Source: an uncultured Novosphingobium sp.
GTDB taxonomy: Bacteria; Pseudomonadota; Alphaproteobacteria; Sphingomonadales; Sphingomonadaceae
Direction: 5' to 3'
Assembly (NCBI GenBank): GCA_937864195.1
Contig: CALMJG010000200.1
Span: 1 to 62,617 of the forward strand
Length of the DNA stretch: 62,617 nucleotides
In this document: positions 52,708 through 61,842 of the stretch, in pieces
Layout: each line of letters begins with the position of its first letter
Numbering within the stretch: position 1 is the first letter of the stretch
Notes under the pieces: model-generated
The model's database searches: none
Told to the model about the DNA's origin: nothing
Seen by the model: the letters and a program-made list of their open reading frames with translations, nothing else
Position numbers and translations under genes: made by a program

Positions 52708-54096
52708 ATGGCGCTTCCCCAGGTTATCATTATCGGCCGTCCCAACGTCGGCAAATCCACTCTGTTCAACCGCCTGGTCGGCAAGCGGCTGGCGCTGGTG
52801 GACGATCAGCCGGGTGTCACCCGCGATCGCCGGATGGGCGAGGCGCACCTGCTGGGGCTCGATTTCACGATCGTCGATACCGCCGGCTGGGAAGACGAGG
52901 ATGCGGCCAGCCTGCCCGGCCGGATGCGCCAGCAGACCGAAGCCTCGCTGAAGGGCGCGGACGTTGCGCTGTTCGTGATCGATGCCCGCGCCGGCCTGAC
53001 CCCGCTGGACGAGGAAATCGCGCGTTACCTGCGCCAGCAGGGCGACGTGCCGGTGGTGCTGGTGGCCAACAAGGCCGAAGGCAAGTCCGGGGATCACGGG
53101 CTTTACGAAGCCTATTCGCTGGGCTTTGGCGATCCGGTGCCGTTTTCCGCCGAACACGGCGAAGGCATGGGCGACCTGTTCGAAGCGCTCCTGCCGCTGC
53201 TCGAAGGAGCGGAAGTGGATGCCGGGGCCGAGGAAGAGATCGACGAGGAAGACGAGGAGGCGCTCAACCGCGCGCCGCTCAAGCTTGCGATCGTCGGGCG
53301 GCCCAACGCCGGCAAGTCGACGCTGATCAATGCGCTGCTGAAGGAGGACCGGCTGCTGACCGGGCCGGAAGCCGGGATCACCCGCGATTCGATCGCGATC
53401 GACTGGGAGTGGACCGACCCCGACAATGGCGAGGTGCGGCCCGTGCGCCTGATCGACACTGCCGGAATGCGCAAGAAGGCGCTGGTCGTCGACAAGCTGG
53501 AAAAGCTGGCGGTGGCCGATGCTCGCCACGCGGTCGATTTCGCCGAAGTGGTCGTGCTGCTGCTCGATGCCACGCGCGGGCTGGAGCACCAGGATCTCAA
53601 GATCGCATCAATGGTGCTGGAAGAAGGCCGGGCGCTGATCGTGGCGATCAACAAGTGGGACGTGGCCGAGGATCCATCGGGCCTGTTCAACGGGATTCGC
53701 GGCGCGCTCGATGAAGGGCTGGCGCAGGTCAAGGGCCTGCCGGTGCTGTCCGTCTCTGCCCGCACCGGCAAGGGGCTCGACACCCTGATCAGGGTCGCCT
53801 TCGAAATCCGCGCGGCCTGGTCGAAGCGGGTCCCGACCGGCCTGCTCAACCGTTGGTTCGAAACCGCGCTGGAGGCCAATCCGCCGCCGGCGCCGGGCGG
53901 CAAGCGGATCAAGCTGCGCTACATCACCCAGGCCAAGACCCGCCCGCCGGGCTTCGTCCTGTTCGGCACCAGGCTGGATGACCTGCCGATGAGCTACCAG
54001 CGCTACCTGGTGAACGGCATCCGCCGCGAACTCGGTTTCAACGCGGTCCCGGTGCGACTCACGCTGCGCAGCGCCAAGAACCCGTTCAGGAGCTAG
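52708..54096 (+). CDS. der: GTPase Der (EngA), ribosome assembly
   Basis: A 462-residue protein with two tandem GTPase domains: first GRPNVGKST, DTAGW and NKAEG; second GRPNAGKST, DTAGM and NKWD. A KH-like domain ends the protein (about 370-462). An acidic linker (AGAEEEIDEEDEEA) joins the GTPases. It matures the 50S subunit. I chose ATG 52708, where QVIIIGRPNVGKST begins soon after; GTG 52699 is three codons upstream. A 213-base gap upstream holds CGGCAA-GAAA-TTGCCG and GCAAATATTTGC palindromes. Confidence 0.97.
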   Translation: MALPQVIIIGRPNVGKSTLFNRLVGKRLALVDDQPGVTRDRRMGEAHLLGLDFTIVDTAGWEDEDAASLPGRMRQQTEASLKGADVALFVIDARAGLTPLDEEIARYLRQQGDVPVVLVANKAEGKSGDHGLYEAYSLGFGDPVPFSAEHGEGMGDLFEALLPLLEGAEVDAGAEEEIDEEDEEALNRAPLKLAIVGRPNAGKSTLINALLKEDRLLTGPEAGITRDSIAIDWEWTDPDNGEVRPVRLIDTAGMRKKALVVDKLEKLAVADARHAVDFAEVVVLLLDATRGLEHQDLKIASMVLEEGRALIVAINKWDVAEDPSGLFNGIRGALDEGLAQVKGLPVLSVSARTGKGLDTLIRVAFEIRAAWSKRVPTGLLNRWFETALEANPPPAPGGKRIKLRYITQAKTRPPGFVLFGTRLDDLPMSYQRYLVNGIRRELGFNAVPVRLTLRSAKNPFRS

Positions 54097-54181
54097 CACC
54101 CGGGAACGGTGCCGATCCGCTCCCGCGAGCTTCGTCACGGGGGCTTCAGGCGTGCCTCGTTCAGTAAGATAGCAGCAGGCG

Positions 54182-54664
54182 CTAGCTCGCTTCGACAGCC
54201 TGGCTGTTGAGCTGGATGTAGTTCTGCAGGCCCATGCGCTCGATCATTTCGAACTGGGTCTCGATCTCGTCGACATGGTGCTCCTCGCTCGCCAGGATCG
54301 AGGCGAACAGGTCGCGGCTGACATAGTCGCGCACGCCTTCGCAGTGGGCGATCGCGTCGCGCAGCAGCGGGAGCGCCTCGTTCTCAAGCGCGAGGTCGGC
54401 CTTCAGGATCTCCTCGACGTTCTCGCCGATCCGCAGACGGCCCATCGACTGGAAATTGGGCAAGCCGCCCAGGAACAGGATGCGTTCGGCCAGCAGGTCG
54501 GCGTGCTTCATCTCGTCGATCGATTCGCCGCGCTCGAAGGCGGCGAGCTTCTTCACGCCCCAGTTGTCGAGCATCCGGTAATGCAGCCAGTACTGATTGA
54601 CCGCCGTCAGTTCGCCTTGCAGCGCCTTGTTGAGATAGTCGATGACCTGAGCGTCGCCCTGCAT
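54182..54664 (-). CDS. bfr: Bacterioferritin
   Basis: A 160-residue four-helix-bundle iron store that forms a 24-mer. Every ferroxidase residue is present with E. coli numbering: Glu18, Glu51, His54, Glu94, Glu127 and His130. Met52, which binds haem between subunits, is also there. It is 66 bases downstream of bfd on the same strand. No Fur box was identified. Confidence 0.97.
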   Translation of the reverse strand: MQGDAQVIDYLNKALQGELTAVNQYWLHYRMLDNWGVKKLAAFERGESIDEMKHADLLAERILFLGGLPNFQSMGRLRIGENVEEILKADLALENEALPLLRDAIAHCEGVRDYVSRDLFASILASEEHHVDEIETQFEMIERMGLQNYIQLNSQAVEAS

Positions 54665-54730
54665 GAGTGCCTCCTTGGTTGGCGCGCACTATGCGCCGGC
54701 GCCGGTCCTGCGGCAAGCCGGGAGGGGATT

Positions 54731-54928
54731 TCAGCTCGCCGGGGCGAGGAGGTCGACTGCGGCCTTTTCGCGTTCCTCGATCAGGATTTCGGCGGCATCG
54801 TCAAGGCATTGGCCGCACTGCGGGGTCTTGCCCAGCGCCGCATAAACCGCGTCGACATCGCCCGCATGGAGCAGCGCGGCGCGGCGCAGATCGGTTTCCT
54901 TGATGGCATTGCAGATGCAGACGTACAT
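54731..54928 (-). CDS. bfd: Bacterioferritin-associated ferredoxin
   Basis: A 65-residue [2Fe-2S] protein with the Bfd ligands Cys4, Cys6, Cys38 and Cys41 (CIC and CGQC). By family it hands electrons to bacterioferritin to release stored iron. Placed directly upstream of bfr on the same strand, it probably shares its transcript. The C-terminus (AAVDLLAPAS) is longer than usual and carries no motif. Confidence 0.94.
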   Translation of the reverse strand: MYVCICNAIKETDLRRAALLHAGDVDAVYAALGKTPQCGQCLDDAAEILIEEREKAAVDLLAPAS

Positions 54929-54992
54929 CGGCGGTGGTCCTCGACTCTCCCGCCCCGCTTAATGCGAATTGATCGCATTAGCAACTGTTCGT

Positions 54993-56099
54993 TTAGTTGC
55001 GTACTGCCAGGCAGGTGAATCCGGCCGCGACCAGCCGGGTGCACGCCCCGCGTGCGGCCGCCTCGCTGGCAAAGTCCCCAGCCTGGAGCTTGGTGACCGA
55101 TCCGGTGCGCTGGTCGATCCGGGCATGACCGGCCAATTCGGGCCGGGCGCGGACCCGGTTCCACAGCGCATCGGCATTGGCCGCAACCCCGAAGGCGCCA
55201 AGCTGCACCCGCCAGGCTCCGCCTGCGGACGCCGGCGCGGGAGTGGGGGCGGGGGCGGTACGCGGCGGCGCCGCTGGCGCGGCCGCGACCTGCGGCGGCT
55301 TTGGCGCGGGGCGGGGCGGAGGCGGTGTGGCCGTGGCCGGACGGGCATAGTCCGCCCCCGCAGTGGCAGGACTGTCCGTTCCCGCAACCCTGCGTGCCGC
55401 GTTCACCGCATCGCGCGGAGCGGGCTGGGGGCTGCGCATGGCAACGGCCGGAACAGCGCCAGCGCCAGCCGGAGCCGAGGCGCTGGCGCCCAGGTCGACC
55501 GCGGTCAGCTGCCGCGCGCGGGTGGCGTCGGCCTGGCTCTGCAGTTCGGTGGCGAGCTGGGCGGCCTGCTGGCGCTGCTCCATCGGCACGTACTGGTCCA
55601 TCTGGGTCAGCGCCGGAGTTGCCTGGGCAAGGCCCTGCTGCTGCGCCAGGCTGACCAGCGCATAAGCGCGCACCCAGTCCTTGGTGACAAGATCGCCGTT
55701 GAAGTGCGCCAGGCCCAGCAGATACTGGGCGCGCGGATCGCCGCGATCGGCCGCCGCGCGGATGAAGGGCAGGGCCTTCTGCCGTTCACCCTTCTGGAAC
55801 AGCAGCAGGCCGTAATTGTCGGATGCCTGCAGGTGGCCGGCTGCCGCTGCCTGTCCGAACAGGGCTTCGGCCCTGGCGAGGTCCTGCGGCACACCCTTGC
55901 CCAGCTTGTAGGCCTGGCCAAGGTTGAAGATCGCGTCCGCATCGCCCTTGGCCGACTGGGCCTCCCATTCGCGAACCGCTGCGGGATAGTCGCCGCGCGT
56001 CCAGGCCTCGACGCCGGCCTTGGTATCGGCCCCGGCGCTGCCCACGGGGATGCCGGCCGAAGCCAGAGCCATCGCGCTCAACCACAAAATACGGCCCAT
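54993..56099 (-). CDS. Exported Sel1/TPR-repeat protein with C-terminal SPOR domain
   Basis: A 368-residue protein with a signal peptide (about 1-24), Sel1-like repeats (about 30-165: WTRGDYPAAVREWEAQSAKGDADAIFNLGQAYKLG, and two more), a Pro/Ala linker and a SPOR domain (about 290-368: WRVQLGAFGVAANADALW). SPOR domains bind glycan strands stripped of peptides at the division septum. AGGA is nine bases before ATG 56099. It is divergent from parA, and a second SPOR protein lies on the other side of that operon. Confidence 0.88.
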   Translation of the reverse strand: MGRILWLSAMALASAGIPVGSAGADTKAGVEAWTRGDYPAAVREWEAQSAKGDADAIFNLGQAYKLGKGVPQDLARAEALFGQAAAAGHLQASDNYGLLLFQKGERQKALPFIRAAADRGDPRAQYLLGLAHFNGDLVTKDWVRAYALVSLAQQQGLAQATPALTQMDQYVPMEQRQQAAQLATELQSQADATRARQLTAVDLGASASAPAGAGAVPAVAMRSPQPAPRDAVNAARRVAGTDSPATAGADYARPATATPPPPRPAPKPPQVAAAPAAPPRTAPAPTPAPASAGGAWRVQLGAFGVAANADALWNRVRARPELAGHARIDQRTGSVTKLQAGDFASEAAARGACTRLVAAGFTCLAVRN

Positions 56100-56270
56100 C
56101 AAAAAGAATCCTGTTCCGGCAGGGAAAGTTTAGACGGTTGACCCGCAACCAGGCCTGCAGCCCCCGCATTGCCTCGCCCGCATCATTAAGCACAGTGGTA
56201 AAGGCAAGGTTAGCAAGGGACTTGCCCCGCCGCACCCGGTGTTTTGCGCATGGCCGTGTTCCGCTGCGTT

Positions 56271-56321
56271 AACCCAAAATTAGGAACGTTCTGCGATCCC
56301 GGCCCAATCGAATTTTGGGTT
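56271..56321. promoter_or_regulatory. Perfect 11-bp inverted repeat upstream of parA
   Basis: AACCCAAAATT (56271-56281) and AATTTTGGGTT (56311-56321) are exact complements, separated by 29 bases. The region is AT-richer than its surroundings, in the gap between the SPOR gene and parA. It could be a divided operator, a binding site for the RHH protein two genes on, or a hairpin in the parA leader. Confidence 0.55.
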
Positions 56322-56348
56322 TGCTGCATTTCTCAGGGGGATCAGGCT

Positions 56349-57068
56349 TTGCGCGTACTCGCTTTGGCATCACAGAAGGGCGGTTCAGGCAAGACGACCT
56401 TGTCCGGCCATCTTGCCGTGCAGGCCCAGCGCGCCGGCGCCGGACCGGTCGTCTTGATCGACATCGACCCGCAGGGTTCGCTGGCCGACTGGTGGAACGA
56501 GCGCGAGGCGGAATTTCCCGCCTTTGCCCAGACCACGGTCGCCCGCCTGGCGAGCGACCTGGCACTGCTGCGCCAGCAGGGCTTTCGCCTGGCCGTGATC
56601 GATACGCCGCCCGCCATCACCATGGCGATCCAGTCGGTGATCTCGGTTGCCGAACTGATTGTCGTGCCGACCCGGCCCAGCCCGCACGACCTGCGCGCCG
56701 TGGGCGCTACGGTCGATCTGTGCGAACGTGCCGGCAAGCCGCTGATCTTCGTGGTCAACGCCGCGACGCCCAAGGCCAAGATCACTTCAGAAGCGGCCGT
56801 CGCCCTTTCGCAGCACGGCACCGTGGCCCCGGTCACGCTGCACCACCGCACCGATTTCGCGGCCTCGATGATCGACGGCCGCACCGTGATGGAAGTCGAT
56901 CCGAACGGACGCTCCTCGCAGGAAGTCACCGCGCTGTGGAACTACATTTCCGACCGGCTCGAGAAGAACTTCCGCCGCACCGTGTTTGCCGCGCCGACCG
57001 CCGTGTCGCCGGTCGCCGGGATGCAGCGCCCAGCCGGAGGCTTCGGCCGCCGGGTCGCCGGATCGTAA
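56349..57068 (+). CDS. Orphan ParA-family ATPase (VirC1/PpfA-like)
   Basis: A 239-residue ParA/MinD ATPase. The deviant Walker A is KGGSGKTT with signature Lys10 and Lys15; the Walker A' segment is DIDPQGSLADWW and Walker B VIDTPP. A C-terminal tail of about 25 residues (AAPTAVSPVAGMQRP) is extra. The start is TTG 56349, with AGGGGG eight bases upstream; an in-frame ATG at 56244 would put coding sequence across the inverted repeat. No parB or parS is present. SLADWW is typical of ParAs that position protein cargo, not chromosomes, but that is inference. Confidence 0.87.
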   Translation: MRVLALASQKGGSGKTTLSGHLAVQAQRAGAGPVVLIDIDPQGSLADWWNEREAEFPAFAQTTVARLASDLALLRQQGFRLAVIDTPPAITMAIQSVISVAELIVVPTRPSPHDLRAVGATVDLCERAGKPLIFVVNAATPKAKITSEAAVALSQHGTVAPVTLHHRTDFAASMIDGRTVMEVDPNGRSSQEVTALWNYISDRLEKNFRRTVFAAPTAVSPVAGMQRPAGGFGRRVAGS

Positions 57069-57083
57069 GGGGGCTCGGGGGGC

Positions 57084-57593
57084 ATGAGCGAACCTAAACC
57101 TTTCGCCTCGCTGGGGCCCAGCCTGCTGGCCCGCAAGGGCGGCGCCCGCCCGGCGATGCGTCCGCAGCTGGCCGCATTGCAGCCCGCGCAGTTCATCGCG
57201 GACCATGATGACCTGGGCTGGAACGACATGGGGCACGACCATGCTTCGGCCGCCCCGGCACTCGCTCCGGTGGTCAAGCTTGCGCCCGAACCGCAGTCGG
57301 CGCCGGTAGCGCAGCCGGTGCCCGTGCCGCTGCCAGTTCCCGAAGTGGTGCGCCAGCAGCAGGAGGTGGCCCGACACTTCGCCGCTCCGCGCCGCTCGGC
57401 GCTGGCCGATGGCCGCCGCGCCGCCTTCACGCTTCGGGTCGACGCGGAGCGTCACCTCAAGCTGCGGCTGGCCTGCACGCTGAGAAGCCGCAGCGCCCAG
57501 CAGCTTGTCACCGAGGCGCTCGACCGCCTGCTCGATGAACTTCCCGATGTTGCCGACCTTGCCGCCCAGGTGGCCAGGCGCCGCAAGAACTGA
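57084..57593 (+). CDS. Hypothetical protein with C-terminal ribbon-helix-helix-like segment, ParA neighbour
   Basis: A 169-residue protein. The N-terminal 110 residues are Pro/Ala/Val-rich and look disordered. Residues about 112-160 (RRAAFTLRVDAERHLKLRLACTLRSRSAQQLVTEALDRLL) follow a strand-helix-helix pattern like RHH DNA-binding proteins, with a strand TLRV, then two helices. It lies 15 bases after parA and 20 before the TPR/SPOR gene. It may be the adaptor that links ParA to DNA or cargo. I do not recognise the family. Confidence 0.7.
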   Translation: MSEPKPFASLGPSLLARKGGARPAMRPQLAALQPAQFIADHDDLGWNDMGHDHASAAPALAPVVKLAPEPQSAPVAQPVPVPLPVPEVVRQQQEVARHFAAPRRSALADGRRAAFTLRVDAERHLKLRLACTLRSRSAQQLVTEALDRLLDELPDVADLAAQVARRRKN

Positions 57594-57613
57594 TTGAGAA
57601 AGGGAAACCTCCC

Positions 57614-59098
57614 ATGATCGCCAATCGCCTTAACGCCAAGCTTCTGCCTCTGGGCCTGACCGGTGCCCTTGCTGCGGCCCTGATCGCCGGTGCGGCTTTC
57701 AGCGACACGGTCGTGGCCAAGCCCAGCCCGGACAAGACCGCCGCCGCCGCCCAGGCCGCGCTGGCCAAGGGGCAGGTCGAAAAGGCGATCCAGCTGGCCG
57801 AGGCAGTCGTGGCCGCCAACCCGCGCGAGGCAGCCTATCGCGCCCTGCTTGGGCAGGCCTACCTGCGCGCCGGACGGTTCGATTCGGCCGCGACCGCCTT
57901 TGACGACGCGATGAAGCTGGGGGACAATTCCGCCCGCTCCGCGCTCGGCTTCGCGCTGTCCAACGTTGCCCGCGGCCGCAATGGCGAAGCGGTGGCAATC
58001 CTTGACGACTGGCGCGATGCCATTCCCGCCAGCGATCTTGGCCTTGCCCTGGCTCTGGCCGGTGAAACCTCGCGCGGGGTCGCCGTGCTTTCGGACGCCA
58101 TGCGCGCCGGCGATGCATCGGCCAAGCTGCGCCAGAACCTGGCCTATGCCTATGCGCTCGACGGGCGCTGGCGCGAGGCGCGGGTGATGGTGGCGCAGGA
58201 CGTTCCCGCCGATCAGGTCGACAAGCGGATCAGCGACTGGGCGATGCGTGCCAAGCCGGAAGACGCCAAGCTGCGGATCGCGGGTCTGCTTGGCGTGCCG
58301 ATGCGCGGCGATCCCGGCCTGCCGGTCGCGCTGGCGCTGGGCAACGCCCCGGTCAACGAACAGCTGGCCGCCGAAGCCGGCGCGGCAAGCGCCATTCCCG
58401 CGCCGCAGCCGCAGCAGGTCGCGGCGCAGGTGGAATTGCCGGCCGCCAATCCCGTGCCGGTCGAGCAGCAGCGCGATCTGGCCCAGTATGCGCCGGTCTC
58501 GGTCCCGGCTCCCGCCCCTGCCGCGGCGCAGACCTATGCGCGGGTTCCGGAAACCTTTGCGACCGCCTTCGCGCCGGTTGCCGCGCCGGCTCCGGCCCCT
58601 GCCGAGCCGACTCATTTCGATAGCCGGGGCGCGCAGGTGAGCTTCGTATCCCGCCCCGTGGTTCAGGCTGTTCCGGCAAGCTACCGCGAGCACCGCGTTG
58701 CCGCCGCGCCGCGCGCAGTGCGCACTGCCGTCGCTTTCCGCAGCGCCGCCCCGCAGGCGGCGCGGGCGGTGACCGCCGGCAACTCGCACCTGGTCCAGAT
58801 GGGCAGCTTCCGCAGCGCGCAGGGCGCGCGGCGGGCCTGGGGGATCTATGCGGCCCGCAACCCGGAGCTCAGGAACTTCAGGATGACGATCACGCCCGCC
58901 GTGGTGCGCGGCAAGAACTACTGGCGGGTTGCCGCCGCCGGGTTCGACGCGGGCGGCGCGCAGGGGATGTGTTCCAACCTCAAGGCGCGGGGCGGGGTGT
59001 GCTTTGCCTACGCCGGCACCGAGCTGCGTGGCGCTCCGGCCCGTCCGGCGCTGGCGCAGGCCCGGACTGCTCCGGCGCGGGTTGCCGCCAAGCGCTGA
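57614..59098 (+). CDS. TPR-repeat protein with C-terminal SPOR domain
   Basis: A 494-residue protein. The N-terminal segment (about 10-34) is a signal or membrane anchor; TPR-like repeats follow (about 40-200: AAQAALAKGQVEKAIQLAEAVVAANPREAAYRALLGQAYLRAG), then a Pro/Ala-rich linker (about 250-345) and a SPOR domain (about 390-470: LVQMGSFRSAQGARRAWGIY). It should sit in the periplasm and bind septal peptidoglycan. It is the last gene of the parA operon and ends at a strong terminator. Confidence 0.87.
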   Translation: MIANRLNAKLLPLGLTGALAAALIAGAAFSDTVVAKPSPDKTAAAAQAALAKGQVEKAIQLAEAVVAANPREAAYRALLGQAYLRAGRFDSAATAFDDAMKLGDNSARSALGFALSNVARGRNGEAVAILDDWRDAIPASDLGLALALAGETSRGVAVLSDAMRAGDASAKLRQNLAYAYALDGRWREARVMVAQDVPADQVDKRISDWAMRAKPEDAKLRIAGLLGVPMRGDPGLPVALALGNAPVNEQLAAEAGAASAIPAPQPQQVAAQVELPAANPVPVEQQRDLAQYAPVSVPAPAPAAAQTYARVPETFATAFAPVAAPAPAPAEPTHFDSRGAQVSFVSRPVVQAVPASYREHRVAAAPRAVRTAVAFRSAAPQAARAVTAGNSHLVQMGSFRSAQGARRAWGIYAARNPELRNFRMTITPAVVRGKNYWRVAAAGFDAGGAQGMCSNLKARGGVCFAYAGTELRGAPARPALAQARTAPARVAAKR

Positions 59099-59121
59099 CA
59101 CCGGCGTTTCAAAGAGTTTCA

Positions 59122-59164
59122 GGCCGTCGCTTCCCCCGGGGGGAGCGGCGGCCTTTCCCTTTTT
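59122..59164 (+). terminator. Intrinsic terminator after the parA operon
   Basis: Arms GGCCGTCGCTTCCCCC (59122-59137) and GGGGGGAGCGGCGGCC (59138-59153) pair along 16 positions with two G-T wobbles, followed by TTTCCCTTTTT. It ends at the stop codon of the convergent pyrX-like gene. Confidence 0.88.
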
Positions 59165-60398
59165 AGCCGACTTCCTGCCCGCCCTTGAACAGGCGCAGGA
59201 CGCGGCCCTCTACCCCCTGCTTGTCGAAGGGGGTGTTCCCGGCGGCAGCGGCCATCTTGTCCGAATCGACCACCCACGGGCGCTCGGGATCGACCAGCGC
59301 CACGTCGGCTTCCATGCCCACGGCCAGCGTTCCCGCCGGGGCGCCCAGCAGCGCGGCGGGATGGGCGGCGAGCAGGCGGAAGGCGCGCGCCATGTCGATC
59401 ACGCCGTCGCGCACCAGGCCCAGGGTCAGCGGCAGCAGCGTTTCCGCGCCCGCCATGCCCGGTTCGGCATCGGTGAAGGGCAGGCGCTTGTCCTCCGGCC
59501 CGCGCGGATCGTGGCCCGAGGCGATGACGTCGATCGTCCCGTCGGCCAGCGCGGCGCGCACTGCCTGCCGGTCCGCTTCGCTGCGCAGCGGCGGCGAAAA
59601 GCGGTTGAAAGTGCGGAAATCGCCCAGCGCCACGTCGGACAGCATGAAGTGGGCCGGGGTAACGCCCGCAGTCACCTTCACGCCGCGCGCCTTGGCCGCC
59701 CGGACGAGATCGAGCGCGGCAGCCGTCGTTACCTGCCGGAAGTGCAGCCGCGCGCCGGTCAGTTCCGCCAGCATCAGGTCGCGCGCCACGGCCAGCGCCT
59801 CGGCCTCGGCGGGAGCGGAGGGGAGGCCCAGCCGCGTCGCCATCTCGCCCGCCGTTGCAACCACCTGTCCGGTCAGGCCGCCGTCCTCGGCATGGGTGAC
59901 GACCACCAGCCCCAACATCGCGCAATAGGACAGCAGGCGGTGCATCGTGCCCGAATCGCTGATCCAGCGCCGCCCGGTGGCCACCGCCCGCGCGCCCGCA
60001 TCGCGCATCAGGGCGAGTTCGGCGAGTTCCACGCCGTCCAGCCCCTTGGTCGCGGCGGCCAGCGGGTGGACCCACAGGTCCGGCTTGCCCGACTGCGCGG
60101 CAAACCGCACCGCCGCCGGCTTGTCGAGCACCGTGCCCTGATCGGGCATCAGCGCGGCGCGGGTGATCCCGCCAAAGTGGAAGGCCGGCTTGTCGATCGC
60201 GAAGACGCCCAGATCGACGAGGCCCGGCGCGATCAGCGCGCCCCTGGCGTCAACCACCCGGTCGCCCTCCTGCGCGGCCACATCCGGGCCGACCGCGACA
60301 ATCCGGTCGCCTTCGCAGCGCAGGCCCCCGTGCGCCGGTTCGCCCTCGGGCAGCACGATCCGGCCATTGAGGATGGTGAGGGGAGCAAGATCCTTCAT
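59163..60398 (-). CDS. pyrX: Dihydroorotase-like protein without zinc site (PyrX type), ATCase partner
   Basis: A 411-residue amidohydrolase-fold protein encoded with pyrB. The catalytic features of dihydroorotase are missing: the HxH after PGLVD is replaced (VDLGVF, Gly64 and Phe66), the metal His segment is LHFRQV, VTPHH is VTPAHF, and the ATDHAPH Asp is Gly (ASGHDPR). In Pseudomonas a similar inactive homologue (PyrX/PyrC') is needed to assemble aspartate carbamoyltransferase. A working pyrC must be elsewhere. ATG 60398 overlaps the pyrB stop. Confidence 0.88.
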   Translation of the reverse strand: MKDLAPLTILNGRIVLPEGEPAHGGLRCEGDRIVAVGPDVAAQEGDRVVDARGALIAPGLVDLGVFAIDKPAFHFGGITRAALMPDQGTVLDKPAAVRFAAQSGKPDLWVHPLAAATKGLDGVELAELALMRDAGARAVATGRRWISDSGTMHRLLSYCAMLGLVVVTHAEDGGLTGQVVATAGEMATRLGLPSAPAEAEALAVARDLMLAELTGARLHFRQVTTAAALDLVRAAKARGVKVTAGVTPAHFMLSDVALGDFRTFNRFSPPLRSEADRQAVRAALADGTIDVIASGHDPRGPEDKRLPFTDAEPGMAGAETLLPLTLGLVRDGVIDMARAFRLLAAHPAALLGAPAGTLAVGMEADVALVDPERPWVVDSDKMAAAAGNTPFDKQGVEGRVLRLFKGGQEVG

Positions 60399-61387
60399 GC
60401 CCAGCCCTCCACGCCGCGGCTTCGCCGGGTCAGCACGTCCAGGCAGGCCATGCGGATCGCCACGCCCATTTCGACCTGGGTGGTGATCGCCGAGCGGCCC
60501 GGCAGGTCGGCCACATTGCTGTCGATCTCCACCCCCCGGTTCATCGGCCCCGGGTGCATCACCAGCGCATCGCCCTGCGCTTTGGCCAGCCGGTCGAGCG
60601 TCAGGCCGTAGAGGTGGCGGTATTCGCGCGGCGAAGGGATGAACTGGCCGCTCATCCGTTCCTGCTGCAGGCGCAGCATCATCACCACGTCGGCGCCTTT
60701 CAGCGCGGCATCGAAATCGTGGAACGGGGTCACTTTCAGCGCCTCGATCTCCGCCGGCATCAGCGAGGGCGGGGCGCAGACCCGCACTTCGGCGCCCAGC
60801 GTGGTCAGGCAATGGATGTTGGAGCGCGCGACGCGGCTGTGGAGGATGTCGCCGCAGATCGTCACGCGCAGGCCGCCGAAGTCGCCCTTGGCGTGGCGGA
60901 TGGTCAGCGCGTCGAGCAGGCCCTGCGTGGGGTGTTCGTGCTGGCCGTCCCCGGCGTTGAGCACCGGGCAATCGACCTTTTCCGCGATCAGCCGCACCGC
61001 GCCGCTGGACTGGTGGCGGATCACCATGGCGTCGGCGTGCATGGCATTCAGCGTCATCGCCGTGTCGATCAGCGTTTCGCCCTTCTTCACGCTGGACTGC
61101 GCGACCTGCATGTTGACCACATCCGCGCCCAGCCGCTTGCCCGCGATCTCGAAGCTCAGCAGGGTGCGGGTGGAGTTTTCGAAGAAGGCGTTGATGATCG
61201 TCAGGCCCGCGAGCCGCTCGCTGCGCTTCTGCGGCTGGCGGTTGAGCGCGACCCATTGCTCCGCCTCGTCGAGCAGGAACAGGATCTCCCACGGGGCAAG
61301 GCCCGCCAGGCCGGTGAGGTCGCGGTGCGGAAAGGCGGCGGAGCCTGCTGGATAGCGGCCCGACGCGGGTGTTTGCGGCGATGTCAT
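60395..61387 (-). CDS. pyrB: Aspartate carbamoyltransferase, catalytic subunit
   Basis: A 330-residue enzyme joining carbamoyl phosphate and aspartate, the committed pyrimidine step. Motifs: [16 protein letters not shown] (FFEPSTRT equivalent, with Asn for Pro), [22 protein letters not shown] and [15 protein letters not shown] 61387 was chosen because the usual short N-terminal extension follows; the frame opens further to 61426 without a better start. It is the first gene of the pyrB-pyrX pair. No pyrI regulatory subunit is adjacent, consistent with a PyrB-PyrX complex. Confidence 0.97.
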   Translation of the reverse strand: MTSPQTPASGRYPAGSAAFPHRDLTGLAGLAPWEILFLLDEAEQWVALNRQPQKRSERLAGLTIINAFFENSTRTLLSFEIAGKRLGADVVNMQVAQSSVKKGETLIDTAMTLNAMHADAMVIRHQSSGAVRLIAEKVDCPVLNAGDGQHEHPTQGLLDALTIRHAKGDFGGLRVTICGDILHSRVARSNIHCLTTLGAEVRVCAPPSLMPAEIEALKVTPFHDFDAALKGADVVMMLRLQQERMSGQFIPSPREYRHLYGLTLDRLAKAQGDALVMHPGPMNRGVEIDSNVADLPGRSAITTQVEMGVAIRMACLDVLTRRSRGVEGWA

Positions 61388-61842
61388 TGAAGACAGCGCC
61401 CTAGACCGGGTTGAGCGCCCCTGCAAGGCGCGGCGGCGATTAGTCCACCGTGGCGGGCAGGCTGCGCACTTCTGCGCGGTTTTTGTGTTGTGACCTTTGG
61501 GTGAGGGTCAGTCCGCAAGTGACTGCTTGTTATAGGAAAAATGACCGGTATTGGCGTCTTTGCGGGCAAGGCGGTGTGACCTTCGAACATGGCAGGTGTC
61601 CGGTGCGTTCCGGAGGGGCCGTTTCACCACGCAGCCTGTCAGACGCAGGGGGAGTAGGAAAGCGCGGCGGGCCTCACACCCTCTCGTCATTGCTTCGCTC
61701 CGCTCGCAATGACGACGCTAGGCGGCGTGGGTAAATGCCAGCGCAGACTTCCGTGGCCGCTTGCTGAGGACTCAACCGCTGAAGCTGTCTGTCCGGACAC
61801 GATAGCATTGCGCACATCGCGCTGGAGCGGCACATTCAATTG
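61388..61842. other. Non-coding gap of about 455 bp with a palindromic repeat
   Basis: No convincing gene on either strand; small open frames here have no homology pattern or ribosome-binding site. It should hold the pyrB promoter (leftward), and an AT-richer patch lies around 61470-61560. The repeat CGTCATTGC (61685-61693) and GCAATGACG (61706-61714), with TTCGCTCCGCTC between, is of a dispersed type common in Alphaproteobacteria. Confidence 0.6.
61685..61714. repeat. Dispersed palindromic repeat of the CGTCATTGC...GCAATGACG type
   Basis: Nine-base perfect arms around TTCGCTCCGCTC. The reverse reading GTCATTGCGAGCGGAGCGAAGCAATGACG is a familiar intergenic element in Alphaproteobacteria. It lies between the pyrB start and a lower-GC lipoprotein gene. 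Confidence 0.65.

Noticed and set aside
54089-54188. GAGCTAGC and GCTAGCTC around the convergent stops of der and bfr
   Set aside because: Both words come from the two stop-codon contexts (AGCTAG); 80 bases apart, with no T-run and little support for a functional stem.
57452-59101. Long open frame opposite the TPR/SPOR gene
   Set aside because: Antisense shadow in the Pro/Ala-rich part; no recognisable domain.
61450-61734. Open frame of 94 codons in the pyrB-lipoprotein gap
   Set aside because: It runs through the palindromic repeat, has no ribosome-binding site and its translation is basic with no recognisable pattern.
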